Source: Endothia cerciana (Eukaryota > Ascomycota > Sordariomycetes > Diaporthales > Cryphonectriaceae). From it: DNA of 64,000 bases. Position 1 is the stretch's first letter, and each line of letters starts with the position of its first letter. Position numbers and translations under genes: made by a program. Below are positions 35,441-45,871 of this stretch, piece by piece. Under the pieces are notes generated by a model, which had not been told where the DNA came from, ran no database searches, and saw only the letters and a program-made list of their open reading frames with translations. The stretch spans positions 310,001 through 374,000 of the forward strand of contig JALRMH010000019.1 of NCBI GenBank assembly GCA_026119935.1. Direction: 5' to 3'.

Positions 35441-38403
35441 TCAAACCAGGCAGCTCTTAGTGCGAGAGTGATGGCTGGGCCGCCGTCCCTCGGCACGCCG
35501 GCGCAGCGTGTCCTCCCGCTTAAGGACGAGCTCGCACCACTTGCCCTTGTTGCGAGAACCGCCGAAGGTGTCATCATCATGTCCGAGGCTGTCACGGCCG
35601 ATGACATCTGCAAGAGCCTTCATCCAGCCCTCCTTGTCTGATGCGTTGTCGGCATAGAAGTCGATGATCTCGCCATTGTTAAACCGGATGCGGAAACCCT
35701 CCTCGACAAACATATACCCCTCTTCCTCCTCGCCGAAGGCTGACTTCCGGCGCTTCCCGTTCTTGCCGGTGGTCTCCTTCTCGGTCAGAGCTCGGCGGTC
35801 GTCGATGAGTCGCTTCGCATTTGCGAGGTTGATGGTGGCACGCGGCTGGCGCGTCGCCTCATGGTAAGCCGTCAACTTCGTGCCGGCAAGCTTGAAATAG
35901 CGGCGGCGCCAGAACTATGCACCAAGTCAGCAGGGGGGTGGGGTCAATCTTATGAGAAACCATGTGTACGTACGGGACAATCACCACCCTGCTGGCTGAG
36001 GTGGCCCTCCCAGTTGCGGGAGCGTCGCTCTTCAGCAGCCTTCATCTCACGGATGCATGAGTTCATGCTCTTGGGCATATCATCGTCCGTGTAGCCCTTA
36101 GGTCTCGGGACGAACAAAAGCTGCAGCTCCAGCTTGCCGATCTTGTACGGGGCCTTCCGAACAACGGAGTTACTACCTCGCTTGCTCTTGACGCTCGATG
36201 CGAAACCGGCTTCCTCGGTGGCCCACTCGTTGAAGCAGGCCACGTCGACAACATACGGACGGCCAAAGCATCGCGTCTCGTGCTCCTTGAGACAAACGTA
36301 GGCGCGAGCAAAGCTACCGTCGGCGGCGGCGAGGGGCGACAGGAGATCCCAGGCAGTAGGGTTGGCCGCGATATGTCTGGCATGAGCCTCGCGCTGCTGC
36401 CGGGCAAGTCGCTCTTCCTCTTCCTTCTGGCGCAGCTCCATCTCCTTGCGCTTCTTGGGCGACGCGAACACCCTGCTGAAGGTCGACGTCTTTGCCTTAC
36501 GCGGGGAGCTTTGAGACTGCACGAGCCTCTGTGGAGGAGGCTGCTCCAGTTTGACGTTCAGGGTCAGCTGGAACTCCAGGTCATTGGGGACGACCAGCTC
36601 GAACTCTTGACCAATGGGCGCATTCCTGGCCAGCTCGAGCCACGCTGTAGTGACACAATGTACGCCGTTGTCGAGGGTCAGGCTGAACCAAGTGCGCTCG
36701 TCTACGGACGTCAGCTTGGGTTACAGACGGACTCGGGTGTATGCACTTACTCTTGGGAATGGGCAGGTCGAGGTCCTTGACACCCAAGACCTTGACGAAA
36801 AGCCTCCCTCGCTCGCCGTTGTCATCGCCCGAAACGTCCTCGGCGGTATCCTCCTCGGCTACGGCGCCAACTGCTGCCGCGTTGCTCTCCCGGCCAGGCA
36901 TAGGCGGGACAGGTCCAGTCGTGACAGGTCTCTTCTTGAGGCTCTTCTTCCTAACCTGGCCATTCCAAGGCTCAACCGTCCATGACTGGGGGCGGTGTTG
37001 TTTCACCGGAGAGTTGCCCGCAGAGCGCGACACAGGCCGCAAGTCGTCGGTATCTTTGTCGCTGGCCGTGACGACCTTGGTGTTCTGGCGCATCAAATAG
37101 CCACGCTGTTTGTAGGGGGCGATGTTAGCATCAGCTGCGCTTGGGACTGTCCGCTTCGCGAGCCTGACTCTAGACGCTTGCCTAGAAAGTACCTGGCTCG
37201 CAGGGTTGGAAGATGGTTGCAAAGAAACTTGTTGGAACGCCACCTTTTGTGCCTCGATGACCCGCTCGAAATCGTCATCGAGACTAAGACCGAGATCGAA
37301 ATCCAAGGTGAGGCTTCGGGCCTTGAAGCTGGGGTGTCGCAGCATGTAGTCCTCCGAGGATGGGTTGGGGGAGAGGAGCTGCTTGCTCTCAAGGGTGCTA
37401 GGGAGTCGGCTCTGAAGACGGTCGGGAATAGTCGGCATCTCAGGCACCTCGCGGCTAACGATGCGCCTCTGCTCTCGCATTGTCTCTATGTCAGCAGGCG
37501 TAGCGGAAGGCCGAGTCTTCAGTTTCGAGCCGGCGGCGGATTTAATGGTGGCTGCAGTCTCAGGAATGGTAGGTGAGACACGTGCCTCCTCTTCCTCGGG
37601 TTCTGGCAGCGGGCGATGGATGACGGAATCTGGCGTCCTAGGCTCATCCTCATAATCATCTGGCTCGCCCCAGCCAGTTCCGTCGTACTCAGGCTTCGAG
37701 GTAGGGTGCTCCGGGGTGGAGGGTCGTTGTGACAGGTCGTGAGCATCAGCGACCTCGCGGTCCTCGGCCTCGGTGGGCTTGGGAAGCATGAATGGTTGCA
37801 AATCATCAGTGAACGGGTTGTGTTTCTGGGTGGTAAGCACGTCCGGGACCGTGCGCTCTGTGACGCTATCAAGGGAGTCCGCGTTCTGTGTGGGGGAGGC
37901 GGCTCGTGGGGTGGTGACCTGTTCCTCATCGGCCTTCTCTTCGTGGGGAGCCGGTGGTGCCTGGCTAGGACCGGAGTAGTTACTATCGTCGTCGTAGTTC
38001 TTATCGGTTACTTCCGAGTCGGAGGAGGAGGAGGAGGAAGAGTCAAAATCCTCCGTCCCAGATTCGGATTGCTGGTACTGATCGATGATCGAGTCGCCTT
38101 CGTCGTACTCCTGTTCCAGATGCCCACGGGAGTCAACCTCGTCCATGACGGCGTCTTCCGTGCTGGGGATGGGGACATCGGGATCCAGAGGCAGAGCGCG
38201 CTCCGGAGAGCTGGGGAGGGAAGAGAAGTTGTAGTCGGATTCCCTCTCTAGACCCTTGTTACCATCCACTCTCCGCAGGATTGACTCGCGCGAGATGTGC
38301 GGTGGTAGTTGGTAATCACCCAGGTCGCCAAGCGTGTCGTCCTCCTCGCCTGCAGCACCTTCCCCATGCAGCTCGGCGGCGGGCTCCAACTTAGGTTCGG
38401 GCT

Positions 38404-38443
<40 letters not shown>

Positions 38444-39917
38444 CTCATGCTCATGCTCATGCTCATGCTCATGCTCATGCTCATGCTCATGCTCGGGCCC
38501 AAGCTCGGGCTCAAGCTCCGTGGCCTGGCTGTCGGCGCGGTCACGAGTTCCAGCGCGTCTCAGTCGCCGTTCGCGCTGCTGCTCAGCGGCCGACTTGCCA
38601 TCGTCCGACAGCATCATCAGCTTGAGCCGCTCCTCAAGCGTCATCTTGCCGTTGCCGATATTCTGAAGGTCAGCCTTCGAAAGCGTGGAGGCCGGGGGCG
38701 GGGACGGCAGGGTCCGCTGGGACCCCATCATCCGCTCAGCAGTCGCAGACAGGCCCACCGAGGAAGTGGAGTTCCGCCTCTCATCGCTGAAGCCCGGGGG
38801 GGGCGGAAGAGGGGGAAGAGGTCTGTGGTCACCGTTCGAGTTGCGGGAGTCTGAGCGGTCTTGCTGAGGGACCCCGCCGGGCGCAAAGCTTGGGAAACTC
38901 TCGGGCGTGAGGCTGTGCGCAAGGTCCTCGTCGGCATCGTCTGCCATATCGTGACGCCAGTCATCAGGAAGGACGACCGGGGTCTTGACGATGTCTTCAA
39001 GGGACGCGTCGAAGCTGTCCTCGTGGGCATCACTGCCAATGATGTAATGATCGTCATCATCATCGTCCTCCGCCGAATCATAACTGCCCTCTCGAGAACT
39101 GTCGCCACCGATAGAGGAGATATCGGGGGTGACCATCTCGTACTCATTCACCTGTGGAGGCGCAACGTCGAAGGTGACGCTCTTCGCATGGCGGTGAAGG
39201 GCCCTCCCAGAAGGAAGCTCACGCCCGTCGTAAGACCCGTCATCCGAATCGTGGCCGTTGTCCCTGTCGAGGCTGGACCTGAAGCGGCTCGTTGCGAGAG
39301 ACGACTTGGTGGGCGACGCCTGGTCCCTGCTCGACGGGCGCGGGCCATTGGGCGGAGGGCTGCGAGTCAAGGGAGGCGTCCTGGTCACAGGAGGGGGCGA
39401 CTTGGGGTTGTACAGAGGGATCCTGGTCTGGCTGTCGGACCTCCCGTGGTTGAAGGCCTTGTTGTCACGATATCCGCTGATGCCAGTCCCGCCGAACGCG
39501 TTGCCTTGGATCTTCGACAGCGGCCGCTCGAGCTGTGGTATCTTGGTAGGGTCGTACTCCTGCTTCTGCTCGAGGGCGAGGATGTTGCTGTTCTTGACGC
39601 GTGACGCCTTCTGGAGGCGCTCGATGGACCCGCGGCGGGTTGGGGAAGGCGAGCCCCGGCCGAATGGGTTGTTCTCGCTGTTCTTATTCTGCCAGAACAG
39701 GCGGGGTGAGGTGGTCCCGTCCAGCGGCGAGCTCTGGAACGGGGAGGAGTCGGTGTTCATCCTCTGCGACAGGCAGGAAATGTCAACGGGGATCGGGCGG
39801 GCAAGGCGCGGCGGGAGGGCACCGTCTTACCTGGACAGCCTGTCTCCAGCTGGGAGAGTTTCGTCGCTTCTCGGACGGAGAAATCTCGGACAGAGGACGC
39901 TGGGCGGGACCCGACAT
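35441..39917 (-). CDS. BUD4: Bud4, anillin-like septin organiser with PH domain
   Basis: Scaffold at septation sites that links septins, Rho GTPases and actomyosin. Four exons: 39917-39831, 39763-36751, 36701-35974 and 35914-35441, total 4302 nt (1433 aa). Exon 1 is a short 29-codon exon starting MSGPAQRPLSEISPSEKRRNSP; it joins in frame to RMNTDSSPFQSSP. The first 1000 residues are disordered, with Pro-rich (PPPVTRTPPLTRSPPP), Asp-rich and Ser/Thr-rich segments and a His-Glu / His-Gly dipeptide repeat. The anillin-type domain is at about 1010-1260 (RLFVKVLGVKDLDLPIPK, NERTWFSLTLDNGVHCV, DLEFQLTLNVKL, FARAYVCLKEHE, KLELQLLFVPRPKGY). The PH domain is at about 1275-1390 (FWRRRYFKLAGTKLTAYHE, RIRFNNGEIIDFYADNASDKEGWMK). 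It lies in tandem downstream of the H+-ATPase gene. Confidence 0.95.
38401..38493 (-). repeat. Hexanucleotide repeat in BUD4 coding (His-Glu)n(His-Gly)n
   Basis: On the plus strand, about six GCCCAT units are followed by about nine GCTCAT units. In the BUD4 frame they encode alternating Glu-His, then Gly-His dipeptides. Glu and Gly codons here differ by one base (GAG/GGG), so one block probably arose from the other by a point change followed by expansion. Confidence 0.9.
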
Positions 39918-40497
39918 CTTGCCGGGAGACGGAGGACTATTCCTCGCTAGTCGCAAAGGCTGTACCTGGTAAGAGTCAGGGCCGCTGGATACTAGAGCCT
40001 CCAGATGAGGCCATCGCGACAGATGCCGCTGGGGATGGGAGAAGAACCTACGGGATCCGACGAGTCCATGGATCCGGGACCTCCTGACCTGAGACTCACC
40101 CAAGACGTGCAAGTCCTGGAGAATACTGGAGGTTGGTCCGCTAGTCTGGTGAATGCGACAGCCTCACTGGGCGGTCTGCGCAAGGGGCGTCCGCAGGACA
40201 GAGCAGGAAAAGGTGGCTGGGATCTGAGACCCGACGCGCGATTGACCCGATGGTGGTGCGCAACAGACAAATGAGGTAGTTGGAAAAGATGCGCGCGCTC
40301 TCGACAAAAAGCTGTAGTGTGTGTGGGCTGTGAGAGTCGGGCTTGTAGGAGATGGGAAGACTAAGGCGGTCCTATTGTCTGCAAAACATGGGGGGGGAAC
40401 AGGTATGTCGTAAAGAAGGATGATATGAGACCAATGTTCACCGTGGCGGCCGGGAGATGGGGGTATTGTATTGTTGTGCCGCCAACCGACGAGAGGG

Positions 40498-40556
40498 TGA
40501 GGGTGACGGTGACGGTGACGGTGACGGTGAAGGTGAAGGTGAAGGTGAAGGTGAAG
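40498..40556. repeat. GGTGAC / GGTGAA hexanucleotide repeat
   Basis: Four GGTGAC units followed by about four GGTGAA units, about 0.6 kb upstream of the BUD4 start codon. It is non-coding and is probably in the promoter or 5' UTR. Confidence 0.85.
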
Positions 40557-41749
40557 CCAAGCATGAAAACACAAAAGGAGGGAAGGAGAGATGGGAAAGT
40601 TGTCTGTCGAGAGAAGATGAAGGCGAGGGTGGTGACGAGTGACGAGTTGACGGCGGGAAGGATGGGTCTGGTCTGGCCTGGTCTGGTCTGATCTGGTGGA
40701 TGTGCCAGGTCAAGGCCAGGGAGGCTCCGAGCAGGGAAGACGAGGACTGCGATGAACCTTCTCCCGGACACGCTCAGCTAGACAGACTATCCTGCAGACT
40801 CTCACTCTCGCTCTCAGAGAGATTAAGAGATCCTCGGTCTCGAAAAGGCGCGACGATGGGGATCGAACCTGAGCCGGGCTGGGGTGGGCTGGTGGGTTGG
40901 TGGTGGCCGGGCAGGGGTCGTGATTGGTGCCTTGGTGCTGGCAGCGTGTACACACGCGGTGGTCCACAAGCTGGACGGGCAGCGGTAAACACACAAGGCG
41001 GGCGTTACCCCAGCGACCCCACTTTCGCTTGCTTTCTTTTTTTGGCTCCAGAAATCCGCGGGGCAGAGACTCCTCCCTGCTGTACACGTCGTGATTTCTA
41101 CGGGGACCTACCTGATGTGCTATAGTACCGTGTTCTGTGTCTTCCCCCACGGCCTTCGCCTCTTGATATCCTCATCCTCATCATCTACGCCTGAGGCCCC
41201 AGGAGGTGGTTTAAACCCGTGGTCTCCCGCCGGCGGCCCAACAGGATGGATAAGAGCACGGGACAGCCCGACCTCATCAGTTTAACCTGGTGGCTGGTGA
41301 CGAGGTTCTAGAAACCCATGGCCACGGGCATGGGCCCTGCAACCATGCCTCAGCAGGTTCCCTGTGTACTTACTGTATCCCGCATCATCGGTCGGGCCTT
41401 GGTTCCAGGGGGGTGGGGCAGGCTATGGGCCTGCCGAGCTGCAAGCACTTGTTGTTGCCCGTCGCCCAGCCAATCCTGAAGGAAGGGTGGCCCGCTTCCT
41501 GCAGGTCACCTGCAACACCAGCCTTCGAATTTATCATGGTGTGACGAAAGGCTGATGGGAATTGACTTGCTGCGCACGCGCACGAGCACAATGTCATTGT
41601 CTACCCCCCCCCCGGACACGGGCAACCCACGTCTAACCCCCATCTGGTTCGTTTCAGTACCGTAGTACCACAACAGGAGGCACGGCGACAGCCTCCCCCG
41701 ACGGCCTGCACTGTATCTTTTGGCATCCACTTGGTGGCAGCAAACACTG

Positions 41750-41776
41750 CAGCAGCAGCAGCAGCAGCAGCAGCAG
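41750..41776. repeat. (CAG)9 trinucleotide repeat
   Basis: Nine CAG triplets in intergenic DNA between BUD4 and the H+-ATPase. Frames through it read poly-Ala, poly-Gln or poly-Leu but have no gene-like context. Confidence 0.85.
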
Positions 41777-42464
41777 CTGTACCATAGTGGTAGTAGCCTT
41801 GCAGGCTGCCAGAATTGACGATATGACATGTTCCACGACACATATCACATCTGTAAATATTTCCTTTCTGACTCTCTACAGTGTCATCACCACCGCCATG
41901 ATGATTACGCCATGGGAAGGGAAGGGGGGGAGGGGGGGGATCCGCTGGAAACTAAGGTCTCATCATCGAACTACATAGTATTATTGGTACTATAGTAATC
42001 GCCCGTTCGCCCGCCTTCATTCGCCCTCGATACGCTCGCTACCAGTGAGCCGGCCTGGGCCCGACCAGCCACGAAACGCATCCAGGGTTCAGTAGCCTCG
42101 GGCTTCATGCGCCTCATCCGGCGTGGCTGGTGGTCAACAGGTCCGGGCTGCCACAGTACTGGCAGGTCGACGACTTCAACAGTTGAGCCGAACAGGGATA
42201 CTTTCGACTGCCAAATCCATGTCATGTAAGAGGGCGGGGGGCTGAGGAGGGCCTGTCTTGATCTTGATCAGATGGAGATTCTATTCTGTGCCCGTCTACC
42301 GAGAAATACCACGCCCATCCCAGAGGTAGTCTTCACATCGAGCGCCGGCCACACAAGACTCCATGCTGAGATCCTTCCCAGCCACACAACAGATTAGATA
42401 TATGGGGGACATGATTATATAGTTGTTTTCTCTCTGCTAGATGACAGCATCTTCTCTTTATATC

Positions 42465-42498
42465 TTTCTTCTTCTTCTTCTTCTTCTTCTTCTTCTTC
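42465..42498. repeat. (TTC)n microsatellite
   Basis: About 11 TTC triplets (GAA on the gene strand), 20 nt beyond the stop codon of the H+-ATPase and so most likely in its 3' UTR. Confidence 0.85.
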
Positions 42499-42517
42499 CT
42501 CCTCCTTCTGGGTATCA

Positions 42518-45500
42518 TCAATCCTCCTCCTCGGTAATGGCCTTCTGCGCCAGGTAGAACCTGCTCGCGCCCTTGTCGTCCTTCTCGTGCTCGATCGACA
42601 CCTTGCCGAGCTGCGTGATGATGTTCTCCATCAGGGTGTCGGTCTTGGACCTCTTCTTGCGGCCGAGATTGTCGAGCGTCTTCCAGCCCGTCATGACGTA
42701 GTACACGATGGCGATGACGATCACCACCGCGATGGAGTAGCACCACACCACCACGACGGTCACGATGTCCGTGCGGCCGTTGGGCGACAGCGCGGACGAC
42801 AGCGTCGCCGGCACGGACGTCGTGTCCTCGCCGCCCGTAAACCACCCGAAGACACAGAACAGCGTCGCGAGGACGTCGACCCCGAAGATGGCGGCCACCA
42901 GCTGGAACGACGGGTACGTCTCGAAGCCGCGGGTGACGAAGATGAGCCAGTTCTCCGTGAGGGACACCTCCAGGAAGAGGATGCCCTGGACGCTGCCGTA
43001 GTTCTGGATCACGCCGCCGTTGCCGAGCCAGAGGGTGCCGCGGAGGATCCACGTGCCCATCGCCAACAGGGTGCCGAGGACGATCGAGATGATCCAGATC
43101 TTGGGCAGCTGCCACTCAACGGGGCGGCGCTCGAAGTGCGCGTTATCATAGGCGACGGCGATGGTGGCGAGATCGGCGAAGAGTGCCAGGAACACGATCA
43201 GGTCGACGCGGACGGTCTCGTTTATGGCGATCATGGACGTGACGAGGTAGAGCTCCAGGTGCAGGCAGAGCGCGATACGGTACTGGATGTACGCCTTCAT
43301 GCGCTGGAAGATCTGGCGAGAGATCTTGATGGCGGAGACGATGGTGGAGAGACCTGGTGCGAGGAAGACGATGTCTGCGGCGGCCTGTGCGGCCTCAGTA
43401 GCGCCCTCGACGGCGATACCGCAGTCCGACTTCTTCAGGGAGGGCGCGTCGTTGACACCATCGCCGGTCATAGCACTGGGGGGGTCAGTGTTAGCAGGAT
43501 GTCTGGATGAACACGGCAGCTTTATGAAAATGGTAACTCACGTCAAATGGCCACGCTGCTGGAGCATCTCCACGACCTTGTACTTGTGCTCAGGGAACAC
43601 CTCGGCGAAGCCATCGGCCCGCTCGCAGAGGTCGTAGATAGAGTTGCCGGCCATGTCACTGTGCAGCAGCTTGTCCGAGTTGTACACCTTGGTCCCGAGA
43701 GCCAGCATCCGGCAAGTCTCCTTGGCGATGGCGATGGCGTCACCAGTCAGCATCTTGACCTGCAGACCAAGAGTCTGAGCGTCGGCGATGGTCTGAGCGG
43801 TATCAGAGCGAGGGGGGTCGAAGAGCGAGAGCATGCCGAGCATCTGCCAGGGACCATCGGCCTCGCGGACGGCGACGGCCAGAGAACGGAAACCACGGCG
43901 GGCGAACTCCGTCGCCTTCTCCTTGAAGAGCGCAGACTGCTCGGCGGAAACATTGCAGGTCTTGAGGACGGCGTTAGGAGCGCCCTTGCAGCACTCATAC
44001 TTCACGCCGTTGTAGGTGCACAGAGATGTAATGCGCTTGGACACGGGGTCGAAGGGGATGAACTTCTCAGTCGTCCAGCCCTCGGCGATCATATCCTTGG
44101 CCTTGGGGTAGCGCTTCAGGGTGAGGATGGTAATCTTGTCGATGGGGTCGAGAGCCTTGATGTTGTGGCTGGAGGCGAGGGCAGCGACGGCCATCATCCA
44201 GTTGACGTCGACTCCCTCCATCAGAAAAGGCTCGCGAACCGAAAGCTGGTTGGCGGTCAGGGTACCGGTCTTGTCGGAGCAGAGGATATCGACACCAGCG
44301 AGAGACTCGATAGCAGTGAGCTTCTGCACGATGGCCTTCTCCTGGGCAAGATAGGCAGCACCGACGGCGAGAGTAGTAGTTGTGACAACGGGCAGACCAA
44401 CAGGAACACCGATGATGAGCAGGATGAGAAGGTAGTGCAGCAGGTTGTTGGAGTCCTCGGGGGGCCCAACAATGTTCAGGTTGCGGTAGAAACCTCCAAT
44501 CCAGGCGGCGAGGGTGAAGAGAACGACCAGAACCAGGAGCGAGGTTCCGATGGAGTTCATGATGGCCTTGAAGTGGCCCTGGTCCTGAGCACCTTGGACG
44601 AGAGACGCGGTCTTGCCAACGAAAGACGCCTGAGCACCGGAGGTGACGATACCGTAGGCCTTGCCGCGCTTGCAACCGGTGGTGTAGTAGACCACGTCAG
44701 TCATGTACTTATCGACAGCGAGAGACTCTCCAGTGATGGCAGACTGGTCAATCGCGACGATGGGGTGCCCAATGTGAGGAGCGCCCTCTTCCTCTTCATC
44801 TTCGAACTTCTCTCCGCGAGGGGAGGTTATGTCCTGAGCATGGAGCTCAGCCTGTGGGAATATCAGTAAATCGTCCACTGCAAGTTTCCGCCCCAGTGAA
44901 ATCTGACCTTGTACTGGTTGAAGCCCTCGACACCCATATCGTAATCACAGATCAGCCTTGCATCTGCAGGCACAACGGTGCCTTCCTCAATGATCACCTA
45001 CAGGATTGTCAGCGCCGGTCGAATTCATACTTTGGACGGGGAGAGTCAGCTCACGATATCGCCCGGGACGAGCTCTCGGGCCCTGATCTCCTCTTCCCGA
45101 CCATTACGAATGCAACGGGCTTTCATAGAGATGTCTCCCTTGAGACTGGCGACAACATCGGCAGCTTGCTTCTCCTGGTACCAACCGACGATGGCGTTGA
45201 GCAGCAGGATACCGATGATCACACCGGCGTCTATCCAGTCACGGAGACCAAAAGCGATTATGGCGGCCGCCTCCATCACGTACAGAATTGGTCCTTGGAA
45301 GAAGCCAATGAACTTGAGCAGCTGTGATGGAGTCAGCAACGCTTTGCGTGTCGGGAGAGGCGCATTCGAGAGGCCTTACCATGTTCTCCTTCTCTGCCGT
45401 CAGCTCATTCCACCCGCTTTGTTTGCGTCTCCTCTCAACCTCGACAGGGTTGAGACCCTCCCTTATATCGGTGTTGAGCCAGTCTGTAGGGGTGACGAAA

Positions 45501-45871
45501 TCACTGGTCTTCTTCCCCCCCTCTGAGCCGCCGCCCTTCCACCACGGCTTCTTCTTCGTCTCTACTTCCTCTTCCTCAGCGACGTCGGCATGAGGATCCC
45601 GGTAAGTGTCGATATACCGAACCAGACTATCACAGGTCAGTAGGGCAGAAGAGCAGTCAGGAACGGCGGAAGACACTTACGATTGGTACTCGTCCGTACC
45701 CGCGCCGCTGCTGCCCGCCTTGGTAGACACGGAAACATCTATGCTCGTATATACATTTGGAGTCTCCGAGAGGAATTGCCCAGACTCCAAGTCATCCTCA
45801 TCGTACTGCGGTACTGGCCGGGGAGACCCTTTCTTGCCGAAGGCCTTCATCTTCCTAAAGTTGGGTGCCAT
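42518..45871 (-). CDS. PMA2: Plasma-membrane H+-ATPase (P3A-type), long N-terminal form
   Basis: ATP-driven proton pump of the plasma membrane, main source of the membrane potential for nutrient uptake. Six exons: 45871-45681, 45626-45380, 45321-45055, 44997-44908, 44851-43542 and 43475-42518, total 3063 nt (1020 aa). All P-type motifs are present: the actuator loop ITGES, the phosphorylation motif CSDKTGTLT (Asp near residue 457), KGAP, DPPR, MLTGDA and TGDGVNDAP, with about ten membrane helices. The N-terminus is about 100 residues longer than in yeast or Neurospora PMA1 (918-920 aa). It is acidic (YDEDDLESG), so this is probably the second isoform class; the symbol PMA2 is an inference. 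The C-terminus (KVSIEHEKD plus about 20 residues) differs from PMA1 at the known regulatory site. BUD4 follows downstream on the same strand. Confidence 0.94.

Larger units (their letters stand above)
39918..42517. other. Intergenic region: BUD4 promoter and H+-ATPase 3' region
   Basis: About 2.6 kb between two tandem minus-strand genes. The BUD4 promoter side holds a GGTGAC/GGTGAA hexanucleotide repeat at 40498-40556 and a GGTCT/GGCCT repeat near 40670-40692. The ATPase 3' side holds a (CAG)9 repeat at 41750-41776 and a (TTC)n stretch at about 42465-42498 just after the ATPase stop codon. No supported gene. Confidence 0.55.

Noticed and set aside
40846..40880. GGTTCGATCCCC on the minus strand, resembling a tRNA B box
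   Set aside because: No matching T stem, A box or acceptor stem at the right distance.
43547..44869. 440-codon open frame antisense to the H+-ATPase
   Set aside because: It is an exact mirror of ATPase exon 5, and its His/Asp/Gly/Leu-rich reading follows from the GC-rich third positions of the real gene.
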